A DNA stretch of 64,000 nt from Henckelia pumila (taxonomy: Eukaryota; Streptophyta; Magnoliopsida; Lamiales; Gesneriaceae): assembly GCF_033568475.1 (NCBI RefSeq), contig NC_133122.1, positions 147,202,861 through 147,266,860 on the forward strand, written 5' to 3'. The position numbers and the translations under genes were made by a program. Positions within the stretch are counted from its first letter, which is position 1. Each line of letters starts with the position of its first letter. The notes under the pieces were generated by a model. It worked only from the letters and a program-made list of their open reading frames with translations. It ran no database searches and was not told the origin of the DNA. Shown here in pieces: positions 35,512 to 46,469 of this stretch.

Positions 35512-36867
35512 TCAAATATCATCATAGAAGCATTTCTTGAAAGCTGGCATGTGTTCTTCCTGCAGCCATATTGCAACATTAAACGAGCCATCTCCATTCT
35601 GTCCAGGAATTAGGAATGTTTTCCCGTCGAATCCCATCATTCCAGGCCCCAAATGAATCTCCTTTCCCCACCCGAAATCCGCCCCGTAGAGCGGCAGAGC
35701 AGTCCAGCTTATAATGGCCAGATTCGGGTTGCCGTAAAAATCTCCCTTCGGCCTACCATTGTTGTCCAAGGATCTGAATCGACCCACGTCCGGCAATCCC
35801 TTCAAGAAATCTAGATACGCTATGACTGTTTCCTCCGTCACTTTCCCTACGGCCTCCCGGATTTTCTTGGAAGCCATGCCGAGGGAGTTTGACAGCAAGT
35901 TGCCTGAATTATCGGTGGCTTCGACTCGGATCAGGGCGTTGCCGAAGTAGTTTCTTGGAAGGGGGGGATTCATTTTGTTGCGGAAATCTGCTGGGAAAAG
36001 TAGGCTGGTTTGCTGCTCGGAGACGTGGCCGCGTGCTTTGCTTGTGCAGCGCCATATGTGGGCTGCTACTGCCTCGAATCTGCTGTAGCCGCGGCTGCTC
36101 CGGTTCTTTTCTGCGTCGAAATCCATGTTTGCTCTGTTTCGGAGTTTCTCGATCTGTAATCTGCTGAGATTGAGGAAAGCGACGGTGATCGGCTTTTTCC
36201 TCTGTTCCATGCTGTCTTCTTGGCCGATTAAGGTAGGCGGGGGCCGCAGCACCGCCGGGTCGAATTTGAAATCCAATGGTTTCCCGGCGTCCAAAATCTT
36301 CCGATCAAGAAACGGCGGGACGTTAGGCCCGGCGGCTTCGCCGCGAGCGAATTTGGTCCATTCGTTGACGAAATGCAGGGCGCTGGGACCATCCGCCATG
36401 ACGTGGGAAATCCCCATGCCGATGCTGACTCCGCCGCACTTGAACCTCGTCAGCTGAACGATAACCATGGGGATTTGATCGATGGGAGTTGTGTAATCCA
36501 TGGAAGGAATCAGGGCCTGGATTTCAGCATTCGGCGTGAAATCGCCGAAATCTTCGACCTTAGCGTCGGACTCTGCTTCAAAAAGGAGGACTCCTTTCCC
36601 ATTGCAGTGAAGCTCCACCCGGCTGCCGCCTTCCTCCGACCAGTTCAGCCGCCCTGCCAGCGGGTAAAACGGCACCAAGGCTTTGCTGAGTGAGTCTTTG
36701 AGCCTGGATGTGGCGTCTACAGACTCCAAGGTTGCGGAATGTTTGTAGAAGTAGATGGTGGGAGTGTGTGTTATGTCTTTGATTTGATCACATGCGTTCA
36801 GATACATGATCTCGTTTGGCGTCGGCTCCGCCGGCAGCACGACGTGGGCGGCGCGTATGTTCACCAT
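35512..36867 (-). CDS. BAHD acyltransferase 2 (HCT/SHT-like), intronless
   Basis: A 451-aa BAHD protein and close paralogue of 12617-13966 on the opposite strand; the two coding regions converge. It has the catalytic HXXXD (SHVMADG) and structural DFGWG (ADFGWGKEIHLG) motifs and shares long blocks with gene 1 (RGYSRFEAVAAHIWRCTS; FPADFRNKMNPP; PNLAIISWTALPLYGADFGW). The start is ATG at 36867-36865 (MVNIRAAHVV); the frame extends two codons upstream to a GTG, which is not a plant start. It should be cytosolic and use acyl-CoA donors; the acceptor is unknown. Differences from gene 1 cluster around residues 1-60, 175-200 and 235-255. No broken motif, so it is probably functional. Confidence 0.92.
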   Translation of the reverse strand: MVNIRAAHVVLPAEPTPNEIMYLNACDQIKDITHTPTIYFYKHSATLESVDATSRLKDSLSKALVPFYPLAGRLNWSEEGGSRVELHCNGKGVLLFEAESDAKVEDFGDFTPNAEIQALIPSMDYTTPIDQIPMVIVQLTRFKCGGVSIGMGISHVMADGPSALHFVNEWTKFARGEAAGPNVPPFLDRKILDAGKPLDFKFDPAVLRPPPTLIGQEDSMEQRKKPITVAFLNLSRLQIEKLRNRANMDFDAEKNRSSRGYSRFEAVAAHIWRCTSKARGHVSEQQTSLLFPADFRNKMNPPLPRNYFGNALIRVEATDNSGNLLSNSLGMASKKIREAVGKVTEETVIAYLDFLKGLPDVGRFRSLDNNGRPKGDFYGNPNLAIISWTALPLYGADFGWGKEIHLGPGMMGFDGKTFLIPGQNGDGSFNVAIWLQEEHMPAFKKCFYDDI

Positions 36868-37000
36868 TTCCACGGAATCCCGAAAGAGATGGCTTATGAT
36901 TTACTGCTAGAATTTGAAGAGAATACAGCTCACAGAACAAGAAGATGGAGAAATTAAGAAGATGGCGAGAGATGGATGTTTCTAGCATCTTAGCAGTGAA

Positions 37001-37006
37001 TTTATA
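37001..37006 (-). promoter_or_regulatory. TATA box of BAHD gene 2
   Basis: TATAAA on the minus strand (within GCCTATAAATTC), about 134 bp upstream of the ATG. The leader would be about 100 nt. No ACCTACC-type AC element was seen nearby. Confidence 0.5.
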
Positions 37007-39012
37007 GGCAATGATGTGGATGGCCACAAAATAATTAATTAAACATATGACAAATTCACATTATTATATAAAAAAAATGCTTTCAACATGGTGTGTGGCA
37101 TGTTGTTAGGTGATAGTACTTGCCAGTTTGAAATTGCGCCAAGCAGACCGTGAGAATGTAGACTTATATCTAATTTCAGTGTAAAAACTAATTCGAGAGA
37201 AGATGATTATCCAATTTTCAAAAAACTTAACTGTCTCAACCCAAGAATGAACGGTTCACTAGAGTTATGTTTACAAAACATTAATTAGTGTACAACACAT
37301 AAAATTGAACTTGAGCTTTGATATCATGTTACGATTATGGAACTTAGGCTAACTCTATCCTGAAAAGTAATATAACTATATAAGGGATAGAATTGTCCAA
37401 GTCTTATATGTACAACTAAATCCCTAGAATGTAATCCAACTCGATAAGCTTTTTATATTATTGAAATTGAAATATTAACAATTTTTTATTACAATATATT
37501 TCATTAAGAATTCTTATTTTCAACTAAAAGTTTAGTATATTAGGTTGAATCGTTCGTTAAATCAAGATTCATATTAAACTCGATGGCAAAAGTAATTTAT
37601 TTTTCGAGTTGTTGATAGAATTCGAACGCGTTAAAAAAATGAAAATGAAAAACGAGTTCCATGATAGCAGTGTGAATGAAAATATATTATAGCTGGGGAA
37701 GATATCATACAACAAACCCATATATATCATTACGTGTGTGATTAATAAATAATTAAAAAAATAAATAATTAAAAATCAACCTTGTTGACTTTTTCAATCG
37801 CCACTTCTTAGGTTGACCATTTGGATAAACGCGCTTCTGCTGACAATTCCTCCATTTTTTTACTTGTTGCTAGATTTACGCCAGATTTGAAAATTTTGAA
37901 TAATAAAATTTATGTCAAAAGATTAAAGTAAGCTTATATCTTTTAATATATTAAAATTTCTATCTACACACGTAATTAATAGCAACAGAGATAACATATA
38001 GTGTTGATATTATTTTTTTATAATATTAATTAATATATGTGATTATTTAAGTAGAATAATTAGTTTTTTTTTTTTAAAAAAAGGTTATTAATGTTTTGTA
38101 ATAATTCTATACATATTGAATATTTCCCATCTCATGGATTAAAATTGCAACTGCCCCCAACCCACCATGAATCAAAGCCCCCATTCATTTCAGTCAAAAA
38201 TAACGAAAAATCTCACCTAATTATGTCAATTTGAACCACGTATCTGGCTACCTAATTTTTTATGGATTCAATGATTTTTATACATTTAAACTATTTAGAA
38301 TTATTTTATTTAAATATCATTATTGGATTAACTATAAAACTATTAATTAGAAGGAGTTGAGATCAGATTCCTTTTGACCACTTGAGATAATTTAGTTCAT
38401 ACTTTCAAAAAAGTTTCATACCAACAAAATCAAATAAAATAATTTTTTTAAAATCATTAAAACTCAACCTATATCAATCAATGAATCAGTATTTTGATTT
38501 TCAAAAAAAAGATTATAATTGACCAATAAATTTTACATTTACATACTGGTACGATTTTTTAAATAATAGGTTTTTATTCAATAATTTAATTTATTTATAT
38601 AAGTAAATAAATGTTTTGATAAAAAATTGCTTTTAATATAATATATAGTTTATTAATTATTATAATAGATACCATTTAATTAAATCACTTTCAATTAATT
38701 GATGAAATTTAAGATAAAATTATAATTATATTCTAACTTAATTCACAATAAAATAAAAATTATTAAGCAAATTAATCGTTATATGACCTTTATCATTTCT
38801 CGGTCACTAAATATTTTCTTATTTACCAAACATTAACTCTGTGGATTGTGACATTTGGTGTTGTTTGTTTACGAAAATGTCACACACCTATAAAATTGAT
38901 GTAATTGATGTGTTTTAGTGACTATTTATTTATGAAAACACTATATTTTTTGTGTTTTTAATTTTACAATTTATTTTTATGTTTTTTTTTTCTTAAAATA
39001 TACGGACTTTAC
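37007..39012. other. AT-rich intergenic DNA
   Basis: Upstream region of BAHD gene 2 and AT-rich DNA. No gene seen. The last ~150 bp lead into a Helitron-like 3' end. Confidence 0.6.
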
Positions 39013-39042
39013 AAGCACGCAACGCGTGAACGAGAGTACTAA
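39013..39042 (+). mobile_element. Helitron-like 3' terminus
   Basis: Hairpin CACGC-AAC-GCGTG (39016-39028), then ten bases, then CTAA followed by T. A short GC hairpin 10-12 nt before CTRR and a host T is the Helitron 3' signature. The 5' end was not identified; the preceding phrase (ACGGACTTTACAAGCACGC) recurs near 43262. Confidence 0.5.
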
Positions 39043-39602
39043 TATATATTAAAGTTGGGTTTCTGAAATGAATACTTTATGAAATTGGTTTCTTAATAGC
39101 TGACCTTTTATTGGATAATATAACTTTTTTAAGGGGAAAAAGTGGGTAATAAAGTAATTTTTAACAAAATATTATTTCGATATATAAATCATTGAATTGA
39201 CTTTGGACCGTAATTTTCCCTATATTGAAAACAATATTATTGAAGATCAATATTATTTATGTATCATCTATGTACATCTTAACCGTTATTTTAACATTAG
39301 TTTTCCCCCCTAAAATGACATGCTAACCGTAGGAAATCGAACATATAGTCAAATTTAATTTTAATTTGGGAAAGTGGGTGAATGCCATTGATTAATGACG
39401 TCTAATCCCAAATTTGTTGGGTGTAATAATTATGAAAAATAATCTGGGATGTTTGAGTTGGTGAAGTTGATGAATTTAAAAGTGATATATCGTACCGTAT
39501 CGTACCGAAATTACGGTATAAAAAAATGATATATCGATACGGTACCGAAACTCTCGGTATATCGAAAATCTGTATATCGAAATTTTCGGTACATATAATT
39601 AA

Positions 39603-40540
39603 TAGAGATTTTCCAAAATGGCCTTCCCTGAACTACCATAATCAATTTTGGCTTTTAAGTAAGTTAATTTTTAAAAATAGCCTTTAGTTCCAAAATTGAC
39701 CTTCAAAATGTTTTTTTTATTATCCTTCTTTTAAACCATTTCTACATAAACACAAAAAACTTATTTATTAAATTTCAAAAGTACAAATTCATAATTAAAA
39801 TTAGAAAGTTTATATATAAAATAAACAACTAAAAATATAGTAACGAATTTTCTATCAAAATTAATAGTCAAATAAAAGATAAATTAGCATTTTTAAAAAA
39901 AAAATTAATTAAGAACAATTCTTATTTGCAATATGAGATAGATATTTCAGAGTTAAAACATTTTTTTTTCTATTGTAAATAGGAAATAAATAATAATAAC
40001 AATAATATGTAATAAAAAATAATAAAAATATAAAAATATTGATGAAGATAAAAGTACTAACATTAACAAATTAAATAAAAAAATAACATCATTCATAAAT
40101 AATAATAATAATCAAATTTATTTTTTAAACATCCAAATTAATTGGTGAATTGTTACTCTAAAGTTAAAATTGAAATATAGATATGAATAATTTGAAATAT
40201 GGAAGAGAAAATTATGATTTTGTACCATAATTAAATTAAACATATTAGACTTCAAAATAAAATAAAATTTTAAGAAAATAAAGTAATTAAAAATATTCAT
40301 GGGTTTTATATTATAAACTTACATTTCTTTATAACTATGGAAAAAAAATCTTAATTCTGGTAAAAAAAAAAAGGTTAAAAACTAAGTACAACATGTAACT
40401 AAAGAATTTAATTATCCTCAACTATTTTAGGAGGGTTTTTAGAATTATTACAATAAACAAGGCTATATTGTGAAATGTTTAACACATAAGGCTATTTTTA
40501 AAAATAGTCTTTTGAAAAGGGCTAAAATAATTAAATTTTC
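39603..40540. mobile_element. Mutator-like non-autonomous element with 9-bp TSD
   Basis: Flanked by TATAATTAA at 39594-39602 and 40541-40549, a 9-bp direct repeat typical of Mutator insertions. The outer ends are loosely inverted (GAGATTTTCCAAAATGGCC against GAAAATTTAATTATTTTAGCC), and both arms contain TTTTTAAAAATAGCC or its complement. AT-rich and without coding capacity. The target is AT-rich, so the TSD carries less weight. Confidence 0.55.
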
Positions 40541-40677
40541 TATAATTAAATATCATACTGATCATATCGAAATTTTACGATATAGTAAAATTTCGGTATG
40601 GTACAGGTGTATACCGTTTTATACCCAAAAAAAAAACCTTACATTTTTTTATTTTTTTAAATTCTTGTTTATCTTCT

Positions 40678-41034
40678 TCTATATATAAAGAATCTGAGCC
40701 TTAGACACCATCTTTTTTTTTTACCCAAATTGCCCTTAAGTAATATAGATATTACACTTTTGTTTTCTTTTGTTTTTTTCGATATTTTAAATTGTAGTTT
40801 AATCCATCGACCCCTATATATAAAGAATCTGACCCTTAGGCACCATCTTTTTTTCTACCCAAATTACTCTTATGTGATATAGATATTACACTTATTTTTA
40901 AATTTTTTATATTTCAAATTGTAGTTTAAACCCTCGATGATTTTTACAATTATGATATTACTCTTATTTGAATATAAATAAAATTAATTACAAAAATATT
41001 ATATAAGCACGCAATGTGTGCATCAATACACTAG
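40678..41034 (+). mobile_element. Helitron-like segment with duplicated 5' part
   Basis: A ~136-bp phrase starting TCTATATATAAAGAATCTGA occurs twice in tandem (about 40678 and 40814), sharing ACACCATCTTTTTTT, ACCCAAATT and ATATAGATATTACACTT. The 3' end reads GCACGCAATGTGTGC (hairpin), then ATCAATACA CTAG followed by T. The two starts suggest either an end duplication or one element inserted next to another. The base 5' of TC is T rather than the usual A. Confidence 0.45.
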
Positions 41035-41254
41035 TATATATTATATATTTTAAATTTTTTTATATTGTTTCGATATTTCAATATATCGATATATACCGAA
41101 ATTTTTCAGATTTCATATCGTTACCATACCCAAAAATTCGGTATCGTTACCGTAACGTAACCAAATCTTCGGTATACCGAAAATTCGATGAATTCGGTAT
41201 TTTTTTTATATACAGTAACTTCGGTATACTGAAAATTCGGTATATTATTGGCAG

Positions 41255-41440
41255 ATGTCAGAAGTTCGATTCTCTTTATCAATACCTTCTTAGATTAGTA
41301 TGTCGCACATGACTTATTTAGTGCGATTTACTTGGCTAACGTAGTTTGCAAACTATTACGTTAGTCTCGTAGTTTACTCAATGCGCACCAAAAAATAGCA
41401 GCCGAGGGTCCCCATCACCCCATGTTATTAAAAAAAAATT
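41255..41440 (+). mobile_element. Possible 5'-truncated SINE
   Basis: GCAGATGTCAGAAGTTCGAT contains a B-box-like GTTCGATTC. It is followed by a body (ACTTATTTAGTGCGATTTAC, then CGTAGTTTGCAAACTATTAC, CAATGCGCACC) and an A-rich tail at about 41429. The layout resembles tRNA-derived plant SINEs lacking the A-box end. Recognition is from memory and uncertain. Confidence 0.35.
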
Positions 41441-42095
41441 ATGAAAGATAATAAAGCGATCGACACGTAACCCTTAAATTGTTGTATGATTTAAAATATT
41501 TAAATACATCGATACCCATTGTTTTTGGTAAAAATTAAAAGGACAATGTTTACTCCAACAATAAATTGTTGTCACTAACCGTCCAATGATAAATGTTAAT
41601 TCGTGGGCTATACTATGCTAATATCATCAATTTGACTTTATTGAAGAGAAAAACTATACAAGTAGATCTATAAAAATCTAATGAGGGGTGAAAAATGAAA
41701 ATGTGTGTGAAAAAAATATAATACAACCTAATAATTTGTTTAATTCCCCTTTTTCATCAAATCCTAAAATGAAGACATGATCTGAAGAATTTTTTAATTA
41801 TCCGTGGAATACTCCTCATATTTCGGGTGAGTTTTGATCTTGCTTGCTTGTTTCTTGTTGTTTGGCTTCTACTTGACATCATATTCAAATAAGATTTTCC
41901 ATAATAATTGTGAAATTCGTATTATATATAATGTTTTATATTAAACTATAACATCTGATTACCTACAACAATTGTGTGAAATTTGACGAGACAAATCAAT
42001 TTGGGTTTTCATTTTTATTCAACTTAAACAAAGATAATGATAAAAGGTTATTGAACCGGTTTAGTAAAAATAAATAACTAACGAATAGGTCTATC
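41441..42095. other. AT-rich intergenic DNA
   Basis: No gene or clear element seen. Confidence 0.55.
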
Positions 42096-42231
42096 ATGAG
42101 ACGGTTTCACTAGCTCGATTCATATATGCAGGAAAAAATATTACTTTTAACATAAAAATAATAAATTTTTTTTATGATTTGAGTCTAGACATGTATATGT
42201 TTTACAAAATTGAAATGTGATATGGTCTCAT
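42096..42231. mobile_element. Worn MITE with ATGAGACGGTTTCAC ends
   Basis: The left end ATGAGACGGTTTCAC and right end (reversed) ATGAGACCATATCAC form imperfect inverted repeats around an AT core with ATTACTTTTAACATAAAAA. This resembles a common plant MITE with GAGACGGTCTCAC ends. The target duplication is not clear. Confidence 0.4.
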
Positions 42232-42789
42232 AGTAATTTATGAGATAACCAAATAATATATCTTCCACTAGTAACTCAAAGTATGAGTTTTAATCTGAAT
42301 TGTTTCATTTCAATTTATTTCCCCTCCTAGCCTGGTTTGTCTTTCTTGTTCGTGCCCGTTCGATCTAAGGTATTTTTTTTTTTTTTTTTTACTTTTAACA
42401 TTTTGCTTCGTTAAACGTTACGGATTTAGGGATTGTGGAAGCCGATCCTTCAATTTGGGGCAAAATAACAAGACACGTGATGCAATTAACATTCAGCTAA
42501 TGGGAGGGACAATATCGGATAAAAGCTAAAACATGAGGAATATAATTAGCCCGTGAAAAACTAAAAAGATAAAATTAGGAACCAGGGAATGAGATAGGAT
42601 TTTACGTTTAAAAGAGTCACAATCGCATATAAAATAATGAAAATAATTATTATTTTTGAATATAAATTTCAAAACAAAAATACAATCCAAATTTAATATT
42701 AAAATAATGTCTCGCATTTGATTCATTTTAAATAAAAGTGCTAAGCGAATTGAAATCAAACTTGAGTTAAGTGAAAAAAAATAATAAAT
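42232..42789. other. AT-rich intergenic DNA
   Basis: No gene seen; a T18 tract lies at about 42373. Confidence 0.5.
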
Positions 42790-43086
42790 ATCTCTTATCT
42801 ATTATATATATTATATTTCCTTTTTTGTCCACATTTTCTCGACTTCTTTTTCCCACTAACATCTTCCATTTTTTTTCAACTAATTGTATCATTTTTGCTT
42901 CTATGATTATATAATTTCAAACGTATATATCTCAAATATCAATTTGATTATATTATCTTATTAAATTTTTATTATATTTCCAATAATTAATTTTCAATTA
43001 CTAATAATACATTATTTCATGAATAAAACTCATAAAATATTCATGTATTATATCGCACACGCAAATACGTGTGCTTCCGTCGCTAG
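42790..43086 (+). mobile_element. Helitron-like element with strong 3' hairpin
   Basis: The 3' end has a perfect 7-bp stem GCACACG (43055-43061), loop CAAATA, CGTGTGC (43068-43074), then eight bases and CTAG (43083-43086) followed by T. This is a textbook Helitron terminus. The 5' end near 42790 (TCTCTTATCTATTATATA) is a guess. About 300 bp, non-coding. Confidence 0.55.
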
Positions 43087-43439
43087 TATTCTATTAAGTG
43101 TGAGGGGTTGGTATGAACGCCTCTCACTTTTAGCCATTTGATGATTATTTAATTACGATAATTTCATTCTTTTTTTTTTATTTTTTTTGTCCTTGAATGC
43201 ATTATTATTTATGGAAACGTCATTTTATTTTTTTAGCATTTATTTTTTTTAAAATTAAAAACGGACTTGACAAACACGTAACACACGTACATCTGAATAT
43301 TAGTATATAGAAAAGCTCAACCACCACATATATATACTTTATTTTATGGTGCCCAAAAAATATATATACTAGAACCAAAAATGCTGAAGGCTAGGGAAAG
43401 TGCCGGGAGATTAAAGGTAGTGGGATTAGGCTCATCGGT

Positions 43440-43810
43440 TAGGTGAAAAGTGCGGAATTGAAAGCTATCGAATGTTGGTAGCTATTCGATTCTCTATTGG
43501 CGACTCACGTAGTAACCAAACGAAAAGAGGACTTGGGACCGGAGACATTATACCGATGGAAATTCAATGCAATCAAGCATTACTAGAATATCCTGAATTC
43601 ACTGGCTTAAAGCATATGTGTAGGGTGGCGAATGGTGTGGCACACCAGCTGGCTCGAGAAGTCCTTGTGACTAATTCAAACTTTGAATGGAGTGATGAGA
43701 GAGGCATCCAATATTCTCGGCTCTTGAAAATTTTAATGCAAGACTTTTATTTCTCTTCAAAAAAAATAAAAATAATCCTCTCCCTAGTCCTACATTATAT
43801 CGGCCACTGA
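43440..43810 (+). pseudogene. LINE RNase H tail fragment
   Basis: A short open segment encodes HMCRVANGVAHQLAREVL, matching the last block of the LINE RNase H domain; upstream frames give further weak similarity. It is a 5'-truncated, frameshifted relic. The 43261-43310 stretch before it repeats the ACGGACTT..ACACGT phrase of the Helitron-like end at 39001. Confidence 0.6.
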
Positions 43811-44052
43811 AACATGTGAAAGCTACGAGGATATACGTGGAGACTAGAGTTGACTCAATATGATGAATTGAATGGTCCAAATTCCTCCATGTATTGAATT
43901 CTGATCCAACGGTCAATAGTTTTCTTCATTGGTGAGCTATTTAAAGTAATGATCCGTTAAGTGATCAGTTGGTTAATCGGGTTTTTTTTTTCAATTCCCT
44001 GTAGCAGAGCGAAGCTAAGGGATCAAGCTCTCTCTCGTTTCTTTGTGAGATC

Positions 44053-44437
44053 TGTTAGAAATTAAACTTTGGACCTAATTCACCTCAAAAGCTAGGTCAA
44101 GAGGTGATGTTTGCCCTTGTTTATATAAAGAGATCCAGGTTATTTAGCCAACCTATGTGAGAAATAAATCAATATACCAACACACCCCTCACGTCCAGCA
44201 GAAATGAAACGACTGCGTGGATATATTAAATGGGTGGCCAACTATGGGACGGGTGAGGCCAACTATGGGCCGTCCAACACATAACGGGAACTCGGGCTTT
44301 GATACCATGTTAAAAATTAAACTTTGGACCTAACTCACCTCAAAAGCTAGCTCAAGAGGTGAGGTTTGCTCTTGTTCATATAAAGAGGTCCAAGTTATTT
44401 AGCCAACCTATGTGGGATATAAATCAATACACCAACA
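44053..44437 (-). mobile_element. Complete TRIM retrotransposon (385 bp)
   Basis: Two 130-bp terminal repeats (44053-44182 and 44308-44437) start TGTTA and end CCAACA and enclose 125 bp. Flanks are AGATC on both sides (44048-44052 and 44438-44442), a perfect 5-bp target duplication. Directly inside the right LTR, on the minus strand, is TGGTATCAAAGCC (44295-44307), an initiator tRNA-Met primer site, so the element runs on the minus strand. It has no coding capacity and must use proteins from other elements. Confidence 0.9.
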
Positions 44438-44442
44438 AGATC

Positions 44443-46143
44443 TCAAGTTAATTAGTTCAATAAAAAGGAGTTTTGAGCTGCATAATGACTTCTCATTGCA
44501 TTGTGTCTTTGTGTAATTACTTGTTGTATTGCTCAGATGAGATTTGCACAATTGTACAACTCTTGCTGATAGTGAATTCGATTGGGATATTGCCAGAACC
44601 TTAGGATTGTTTACAATTCGAATCAAGTAAATTATGTGTTTTTATCGTCTTTGATTGCTTTTGTTTTCTTTCATTTTTCTGGTTTAAAGTTACAACAATA
44701 TATATATGAATTATCCTCATATTTTCATAACAATCAAATGTGTCTTGCATTAAATTGCAAACCGAATTTTTTTTTACTACAGTAAGATGTATTTTTTTTA
44801 TTTTTTATTTGGTTTTAACATGAGATGGAAATCGAACTTGAGAGATGTCTATATTTTATATACCGATTTAATTGATTTTGAGAATTTGTGTCAAATTTTC
44901 ATAAACTTCAAGTCAACATTGTCATTTATATAACTTTATCTTCCGGAAAACCATGATATATTATTTTTTCTTCCAGTATCAAGCTACCTTAACACACAAA
45001 TATTTTTGCTAGCGCATAAGCTAGCTATGAACTAATACATATGTATTTCAAATAAATAACTTGTTATTATTGTAAAAATCATTATCAGGACCTTCTGTTT
45101 TCTGGATTAATATTCTTCATAATAATCCTTAATTTTAGATATGTTTCTATTATTTTTATTTTTTTAAAAAAAGAATATATCATTAGAATTTGAATTGGAG
45201 ATTAGAATTTATACTTGATTGAAATTTTTAAGAAAATACATTTTAATCATGGATGAAAACATGGTGAGTTATTTAATTAACTCAAAGTCATGTTCGACGA
45301 ATCTCTTATTTGGGTTATCCATAAAAAAATATTATTTTTTACGCAAACAATATTACTTGTTTTATTATAAATATAACAAGAATAATCTAACTTACGGATA
45401 AAAATCAGTGAAATCGACCACAAGATACTTACTATTTAGTTAATAATTAAAAATAAATGTGTACTTAGAAAAAAATTCATAAAGATATTATCTTATTTTA
45501 AAATATAATATAATAATAATAAAATATTACAAAGTATGAAAAGCTAAATTAAAATTAAGAGTATATAGGATAATGTAAGGATAGAATATATATATATATA
45601 TATGTGTGTGTGTTTATATATATGTTACTACATTGCATGCATTATGTGTTTGTATAATCCATTTTTAACCAAAAAATAAATAAAAATTAAAAAAATGCAA
45701 AAATCGCATCGTCGTCGTAACATATAGTTACCAAAGCACAATAAATGCATCAATTTTACAAAGATGGGTCATAAATGGCATTTTCATAAATAAAAAAATT
45801 AAAAAACACAAAGTGAGTCATATCATTTTGGTAAATACGAAAATATCAAATGACTAAAAAAAGATGTCATATAAAATGTCTAATTTATCTAATACTTTTT
45901 GTTTCGTTGAGAATTAAGTTAAAATATAATTAAAAATTTATCTCAAATTTTATTAATCAATTGAAAAATAGTTAATGAAGGAATTTTATTATAATAAGAT
46001 AGGTATATAGTAATATATTTCATTTGAGAAAAAGAATTGGCATATATTTTTATAACAAAAAATTTGATAAAATAGAATACATGCAAATTTCTTTCTTTTA
46101 TCGAAAAAAAGCTCAAATTGAACCCATTATTATTTTTTATGTG
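44443..46143. other. AT-rich intergenic DNA upstream of RPL35
   Basis: No gene seen. A (TA)n(TG)n microsatellite lies at about 45588-45612. A worn MITE-like stretch (ATCCATAAAAAAATATTA) is at 45310-45400. Confidence 0.55.
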
Positions 46144-46338
46144 TAATGCTACATGTACAACTAAATTTGTACAACATTTTATACACCACAAAAAATTCAA
46201 TACAAAATTTTAATTTATCAAATCTCACGATACATTAAATGTAAAATCTCACGATATCATATCAAAATTTCACGAGATAATAGCAAAATATCACGACATA
46301 ATTATTGTAAATATCATTGTACCTTAAGTCTAGCATTA
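46144..46338. mobile_element. MITE candidate just upstream of RPL35
   Basis: Inverted ends TAATGCTAcatgTACAA and (reversed) TAATGCTAgacttaaggTACAA. Its interior repeats an ATCTCACGATA-like motif about four times at ~23-bp spacing (46221-46300). The right edge is about 130 bp before the RPL35 ATG. No clear target duplication was found. Confidence 0.5.
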
Positions 46339-46469
46339 TTTATTTATTTATTTTTTTTTTTTCTCTCTTTCAGAAAGGATTTGTGGCTCCCATTCCCAAA
46401 GAGAAGGTGGCCAAGATCCTCTATCCAAACTACACAGCCTCGCAATCGCAGGAAAATTCCTTAAAAACT

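Larger units (their letters stand above)
39484..41250. mobile_element. Probable non-autonomous DNA transposon with TCGGTATACCGAAA subterminal repeats
   Basis: Dense repeats of CGGTATACCGAAAATTTCGG-like short palindromes occur at 39484-39600, 40555-40640 and 41070-41250. The blocks between are later insertions: a Mutator-like element (39603-40540) and a Helitron-like segment (about 40678-41034). No coding region. The outer termini and superfamily are uncertain. Confidence 0.45.

Noticed and set aside
36868-36873. Upstream GTG start for BAHD gene 2
   Set aside because: Plant translation starts at ATG; the ATG at 36867 matches the N-terminus of the paralogue.
43262-43306. Another Helitron 3' end
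   Set aside because: The hairpin is weak and the ending is TTAG rather than CTAG; too degenerate to call.
46200-46310. CRISPR-like spaced repeats (ATCTCACGATA units)
   Set aside because: Four short degenerate units inside a MITE in a plant genome; no CRISPR architecture.
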